DNA of 9,452 nt, taken from NCBI GenBank assembly GCA_003131925.1, contig PKWC01000047.1:1-9452 (forward strand), written 5' to 3'. The DNA is from Alphaproteobacteria bacterium. Lineage in GTDB: Bacteria; Pseudomonadota; Alphaproteobacteria; Micropepsales; Micropepsaceae. A program made the translations under genes and the position numbers. This document shows, piece after piece, positions 5,829-9,452 of the stretch. Every line of letters begins with the position of its first letter. Position 1 is the stretch's first letter. The notes beneath the pieces were generated by a model, which did no database searches, was not told where the DNA came from, and was given only the letters and a program-made list of their open reading frames with translations.

Positions 5829-8800
5829 ATGTCCTGCAAGCATTCGGTCGGGGCCGGCCGGTCCCTGCTTTTCGTCAACGCGCTGCTTCTGACCACCGCG
5901 CTTTCGGCGCCCGCCTTCGCCCAGATCGAGGAAGTCGTCGTCACCGCCCAGAAGCGGTCCGAGGATATTCAGACCGTTCCCATCTCGATCACCGCGTACT
6001 CGGCGCAGGACCTGGCTGCGCACCAGATCGAGCAGGTCAAGGATCTGCAGTTCAGCACCCCGAGCGTGACCTATACGAAAGGCAATTTCACGGGTTCCGA
6101 TTTCTCGATTCGCGGCATCGGCGAGTCGGTCGTCAGCGGCGACGCGGAGGCCGGTGTGGCGACGGACGAAAATGACGTCTATCTCCTCGATCCGCTCCTT
6201 GCCGAATCGAATTTCTACGATCTCCAGCGCGTCGAAATTCTGAGGGGCCCGCAAAGCACCCTCTATGGACGCGGCGCGACCGGCGGCGTGGTGAATTCGA
6301 TCACCGAGACGCCCGATCTGTCGACGGGCTCCGCCGACGCCTATGCAAGTTTCGGCAATTACGACGCCGTCGAGGTGAAGGGCGACGCGAACATGCCGCT
6401 CATCACCGACCAACTCGGCCTCCGTCTTGCGGGCGACTGGGTCCGCCATAGTGGCTATATCGACGACACGTTCAACAACAGCCACATCGATTCGGAGGAC
6501 ACCTATTCGGTCCGTGCCAGCGTGAGATGGGAGCCCACCAACAGAACGACGGTGGATTTTGTCGCGCAGTTCACCCGCGAAGGCGACAGCCACATGCGCA
6601 GCACGCGCCAATTGTGCGAAACGGACCCGACTGCGGTTCTCGGCTGTCTTCCGACCGGCGCCAGCAATCAGCCGGTGAATGCGCTCTCAACGGCCGCCTT
6701 CATTGAATCGACGACGCAGGCGCTCGGCAATCTGGGCTTTTCGCTCAATCCAGCGCTGGCTCCTGCATTCGCCCAGATGGGGCTGTTCGATCTCGAACAT
6801 CCACCAGGACTGCCGGCCGGCTTCAACGAGCCGAGCAGTCCGTTCAGCGTCTATTCTGATTTCACTCCGATCTACCGCGCGCAGGACAGTTTTCTCAGTC
6901 TGACTGTCAAGCAGAGCCTGACGGACTGGCTCGACATGACGTTCGTCGGCGGTTACGACCGGCCTTCGAATTTCTCGGAGGAAAGCTACAACAACGTTCC
7001 GGGTCTCTCGCTGGACAATCCTGCGGGGATTCAGAAACTCGAAACGGCCGTCGGCACTTTCGCTGCGCTGCTGCCGCTGTTCGGGCAGTCCTTCGCGCCG
7101 TACGCGCAGTATTTCGCCAACATCGGCCAGGGCGAACTTCCCGAATCCGATGTCCGGGAACTGGGTCTTGTCAGCGGCGCCTATCACTTCACCAAGGATC
7201 TGACCGCCTACGACCAGTCGGATTTCGGTGAGTCGCAGGTGTCCGCGGAAGTGCGTTTCAATTCGAAGTTCAGCGGTCCGCTCAATTTCATGGTGGCGGG
7301 TTACAGCCTTCACGCCGATTCGGCCACCGACTACTATGTCTCTTCGCCGATGCTGGACTATCCCTCGATCCTGCTCGGCGGCTTCCTCGGGTCCTTTTAC
7401 AACCCGACGCAATGCGTGGCGAGCGCCTGCGTCCAGGCGCCTTCACTTTACCGCAACGAAGGCATCGAAAGGCTCGATTCGAATTCAGTTTACGGAGAAG
7501 TCTATTACGACGTACTCCCCGACACGCTGAAACTGACCGCGGGCCTGCGCTACAATGTAGACAACAAGGGCGAATCGAACCGCATTCTTTTCGAGTCGGT
7601 TCCGGCCCCGATTGGCGCGACCAATATCGACACCTCGATCAACGACGCCAACTCGTTCAATCTGCTCGGTCTTCCCTGCGTCTACGATGCAAATCCCACG
7701 AAGGCGGGTTGTCAGAACACTGACACCGCGAGCATCACCGACCGGAAAGTTACGGGCCGGTTCGTAGCGGACTGGACGCCGAAATTCGACTTCACCGACG
7801 CAACCCTTCTCTACGCGTCCTATGCGCGCGGCTACAAGGCCGGCGGCCTCAACCCCGGCATCCAGTCCGGGCTCACCGTGCCTGTCCAGTACGGCCCGGA
7901 GCAGGTGGACGCTTTCGAAGTGGGCACAAAGAACTCGCTTCTCGGCAGCACGCTGCAGGCCAACGGCGATGTCTGGTACTACGACTACAAGGGCTACCAG
8001 GTGTCGACGATACTCGGCAATACGTCGGTCAACGAGAACCTGAACGATGCGAAATTGTGGGGCCTCGAAGGCGAGTTTGTCTGGGCGCCAACGGACCAGT
8101 GGCAGTTCGGACTGAATCTGGCGCATGAGAGCAGCCAGATCGGCAATCAATTGCTCCTCGATACCCGCAACCCGACAGGCGGCCGCAGCGATGTCATGCT
8201 CATCAAGGACGACAACATTTCCGCCGCGGCGGGTCAGAATTGCGTGCTCTACAATTTCAATCCGGCGCTGAACGGCGGCATGACGCCCGGACAATTGGGG
8301 ATCCCGGGGTTCCTCGTTCCTCCGGGCGGCGCGCATGCGCTCGCCGCCGCGGGCGTTGCGAATGCGAATTTTGGCTTCTGTCCGACTGACGCGCCTGCGG
8401 CGATCCAGCAGGCGCTGGCCGCGACCGGCTGGTCCTACAGCGATCCCAAGGGCATCGGAGACAGCAATGGTTCGCCCGTGAATGTTGGGGGCAACGAGCT
8501 CGAGAACACCCCTTCGCTGCAGATCAGCGTCAACGGCCAATACACGCAGCCGATCGGCGGCGGCTACAATCTGGTCGGACGCGCGGAATATTTCTGGCAG
8601 TCGCATGTCTGGGGACGCGTCTGGGAAGACCCGGCCGACCTCATCAAATCGTGGGACGAGATGAATCTGCTTCTGACGCTCAACGCGCCGGACGACCGCT
8701 GGTACGTTCAGGCCTTTGTGAAAAATGTCTTCGACAAATCGAACGTCACCGGCGAGTATCTCACGAGTTCGTCCTCGGGCCTCTACACCAACGCCTTCCA

Positions 8801-8846
8801 GGAAGATCCGCGGACTTACGGCATCGCATTTGGCATCCACATGTAG
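5829..8846 (+). CDS. TonB-dependent outer-membrane receptor
   Basis: A 1005-aa outer-membrane active transporter energised by TonB-ExbBD. Residues 1-31 form a signal peptide (hydrophobic LLFVNALLLTTALS, cleavage after AFA). The TonB box IEEVVVTAQK follows directly (33-42), so there is no N-terminal signalling domain and no own anti-sigma partner is implied. The plug spans roughly 43-160, with FSIRGIGES (92-100) and VEILRGPQSTLYGRGATGGVVN (135-156). The rest is the barrel, including LYASYARGYKAGGLNPG (661-677) and DPRTYGIAFG near the end. The size is large, with long loops at about 260-345, 505-545, 595-635 and 770-895. Eight mature cysteines fall in four pairs: 263/273, 529/534, 617/628 and 805/851. 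The protein ends in His-Met rather than the usual terminal Phe/Tyr/Trp. ATG 5829 is supported by the strong ribosome site at 5815-5822. Style matches sphingomonad-type receptors of uncertain substrate (siderophores, oligosaccharides, aromatics and peptides are all known for the superfamily). Confidence 0.95.
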   Translation: MSCKHSVGAGRSLLFVNALLLTTALSAPAFAQIEEVVVTAQKRSEDIQTVPISITAYSAQDLAAHQIEQVKDLQFSTPSVTYTKGNFTGSDFSIRGIGESVVSGDAEAGVATDENDVYLLDPLLAESNFYDLQRVEILRGPQSTLYGRGATGGVVNSITETPDLSTGSADAYASFGNYDAVEVKGDANMPLITDQLGLRLAGDWVRHSGYIDDTFNNSHIDSEDTYSVRASVRWEPTNRTTVDFVAQFTREGDSHMRSTRQLCETDPTAVLGCLPTGASNQPVNALSTAAFIESTTQALGNLGFSLNPALAPAFAQMGLFDLEHPPGLPAGFNEPSSPFSVYSDFTPIYRAQDSFLSLTVKQSLTDWLDMTFVGGYDRPSNFSEESYNNVPGLSLDNPAGIQKLETAVGTFAALLPLFGQSFAPYAQYFANIGQGELPESDVRELGLVSGAYHFTKDLTAYDQSDFGESQVSAEVRFNSKFSGPLNFMVAGYSLHADSATDYYVSSPMLDYPSILLGGFLGSFYNPTQCVASACVQAPSLYRNEGIERLDSNSVYGEVYYDVLPDTLKLTAGLRYNVDNKGESNRILFESVPAPIGATNIDTSINDANSFNLLGLPCVYDANPTKAGCQNTDTASITDRKVTGRFVADWTPKFDFTDATLLYASYARGYKAGGLNPGIQSGLTVPVQYGPEQVDAFEVGTKNSLLGSTLQANGDVWYYDYKGYQVSTILGNTSVNENLNDAKLWGLEGEFVWAPTDQWQFGLNLAHESSQIGNQLLLDTRNPTGGRSDVMLIKDDNISAAAGQNCVLYNFNPALNGGMTPGQLGIPGFLVPPGGAHALAAAGVANANFGFCPTDAPAAIQQALAATGWSYSDPKGIGDSNGSPVNVGGNELENTPSLQISVNGQYTQPIGGGYNLVGRAEYFWQSHVWGRVWEDPADLIKSWDEMNLLLTLNAPDDRWYVQAFVKNVFDKSNVTGEYLTSSSSGLYTNAFQEDPRTYGIAFGIHM

Positions 8847-8895
8847 AGGGTCCTCTCGCCAGCGCTTGAGCGGTTGAAACGTCAGAGTCCCCGAG

Positions 8896-8918
8896 CCCTC
8901 TCCCCATGTGGGAGAGGG
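8896..8918. terminator. Perfect 9-bp hairpin after the receptor gene, candidate terminator or dispersed palindrome
   Basis: CCCTCTCCC (8896-8904) and GGGAGAGGG (8910-8918) form a 9-bp perfect stem around CATGT. It begins 49 bp after the receptor stop codon, between two convergent genes, a natural place for a bidirectional terminator. No U-tract follows in either direction, so it is not a canonical intrinsic terminator. The 'ccctctcccc...ggggagaggg' type is also a common dispersed repeat in proteobacteria. Confidence 0.45.
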
Positions 8919-8935
8919 ACACGATCCGAAATAAT

Positions 8936-9055
8936 TTCGCGAACCTACTCGCGACGTTCGATCCGCACATCGTGCGGACCAGCCTGAACACCGCAATCTC
9001 CGGGGACCTTGCTTATGACAGCGGTACCCAGGATCAGACGATCACGCCTGTGGGT
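8936..9055 (+). pseudogene. Possible decayed fragment of an NTF2-like (SnoaL/DUF4440) gene
   Basis: One reading frame here contains FANLLATFDPHIVRTSLN followed by ISGDLAYDSGTQDQTITPVG. The block S-GDLAYDSGT (8999-9028) resembles the conserved 'SGDLAY-xGT' strand pair of SnoaL/DUF4440 proteins, and the residues just before it fit the preceding strand. Only about 40 residues match; the family's N-terminal helices and C-terminal 'G-YL-VW' strand are absent, and no ribosome site is seen. If real, it is a remnant left between the two convergent genes. The match is by eye and may be chance. Confidence 0.22.
8962..8978. terminator. Second perfect hairpin in the convergent gap
   Basis: TCCGCAC (8962-8968) and GTGCGGA (8972-8978) form a 7-bp perfect stem with a 3-base ATC loop (in practice a 5-nt loop after opening one pair). 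Like its neighbour at 8896-8918 it lacks a T-run. It may help end transcripts from either side. It overlaps the possible NTF2-like fragment. Confidence 0.3.
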
Positions 9056-9107
9056 GAGCTACCGAAGCTGCGCGCGAACCGGCTTCGCAGGAGAGACACG
9101 GGACTCC

Positions 9108-9452
9108 TCACTCCGCGGGCGCGGGCTCCGGTTCGCCCGAATGCCGATCGCGCTCGCCGAGACGTTGGCGCAGGCGATCGAGATAGATGTAGATGACCGG
9201 CGTCGTGAACAGCGTCAGGACCTGCGAGACGAGAAGTCCGCCCACGATGGCGTAGCCGAGCGGCTGACGAAATTCCGAGCCGGTGCCGCTCATGAGGATC
9301 ATGGGAATACCGCCGAGCATGGCGCAGGCAGTCGTCATCAGGATCGGCCGCAGCCGCTGGTGCGAGGCCTGGCGCACCGACTCCTCGGCGCTCATGCCGT
9401 GTTCGCGCTCAAGGTGCAGCGCCACGTCGACGATCATGATGCCGTTCTTCTT
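9108..9452 (-). CDS. RND efflux permease, C-terminal end (MdtB/MdtC-like), partial
   Basis: Only the last 114 codons are in the window; the reading frame stays open to base 9452 and the gene continues beyond it. The visible part starts KKNGIMIVDVAL, the RND family's 'KN-IMMID' helix. It continues with AAEES-type loop residues, QRLRPILMTTACAMLGGIPMI split across the next helix, GTGSEFRQPLG, and YAIVGGLLVSQVLTLFTTPVIYIYLDRL. The 'GSE-RQPLG' and 'VSQ-LTLFTTPV-Y' blocks match MdtB/MdtC-type permeases of tripartite inner-membrane proton-driven drug exporters more closely than AcrB. The tail (HSGEPEPAPAE) is hydrophilic and cytoplasmic. Stop TGA is at 9110-9108. It is convergent with the receptor gene; the membrane-fusion and partner permease genes would be expected to the right. 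Confidence 0.93.
   Translation of the reverse strand, partial: KKNGIMIVDVALHLEREHGMSAEESVRQASHQRLRPILMTTACAMLGGIPMILMSGTGSEFRQPLGYAIVGGLLVSQVLTLFTTPVIYIYLDRLRQRLGERDRHSGEPEPAPAE

Noticed and set aside
4490..5944. Long minus-strand open frame (484 codons) opposite the PLP-enzyme gene
   Set aside because: It is rich in Arg, His and Pro with no domain signs, a usual shadow of GC-rich coding DNA, and the plus strand encodes an intact enzyme with all catalytic residues.
5823..6611. Minus-strand open frame of 262 codons over the receptor plug region
   Set aside because: Mirror frame of strongly conserved plug codons; no ribosome site or motif.
7485..8996. Minus-strand open frame of 503 codons opposite the TonB receptor
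   Set aside because: Composition is shadow-like and no family motif is visible; the opposite strand is a clear barrel protein.
1..9452. CRISPR array, insertion sequence or prophage boundary
   Set aside because: No regularly spaced direct repeats, transposase or integrase genes, or terminal inverted repeats with target duplications were seen.

Overview
The window looks like ordinary chromosome from a GC-rich Gram-negative bacterium, most probably an alphaproteobacterium. The grounds are the sphingomonad/Parvibaculum-like style of the TonB-dependent receptor, the MdtB/MdtC-like RND pump, and short intergenic palindromes of a kind that is dispersed in many alphaproteobacterial genomes. Genus cannot be fixed from sequence reading alone. 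No tRNA, rRNA, insertion sequence, phage gene or CRISPR array was seen.

Left part (1-2974): a short palindrome-bearing leader precedes a CitE/HpcH-type acyl-CoA lyase-like gene (80-964, +). It runs tail-to-tail into an OPT-family oligopeptide/metal-chelate transporter gene (953-2974, -); the two 3' ends overlap by 12 bp. A 394-bp divergent spacer (2975-3368) follows, with no convincing gene but several hairpin-forming inverted repeats.

Middle part (3369-5617, +): three genes read as a likely operon. They encode a rhomboid intramembrane serine protease with an intact Ser/His dyad, a 100-residue single-helix DUF4389 membrane protein, and a class-V PLP-dependent enzyme of the isopenicillin-N-epimerase-like group. 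The last starts inside the DUF4389 gene (44-bp overlap), which suggests translational coupling.

Right part (5618-9452): after a 211-bp leader comes a large TonB-dependent outer-membrane receptor (5829-8846, +; 1005 aa) with signal peptide, TonB box, plug and barrel, and an unusual set of eight mature cysteines in four pairs. A 261-bp gap with two perfect hairpins and a possible fragment of an NTF2-like (SnoaL/DUF4440) gene separates it from the 3' end of an RND efflux permease gene (9108-9452, -), which continues past the window edge.

Read together, the region is rich in envelope and transport functions (inner-membrane OPT importer, outer-membrane TonB receptor, RND efflux, rhomboid protease) plus two metabolic enzymes (CoA-ester lyase, PLP enzyme). 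A shared substrate is conceivable but not shown. I found no clear sign of a new multi-gene system. The best leads are the cysteine-paired receptor, the rhomboid-DUF4389-PLP enzyme operon, the G8 tract in the rhomboid gene, and the palindrome-dense spacers.
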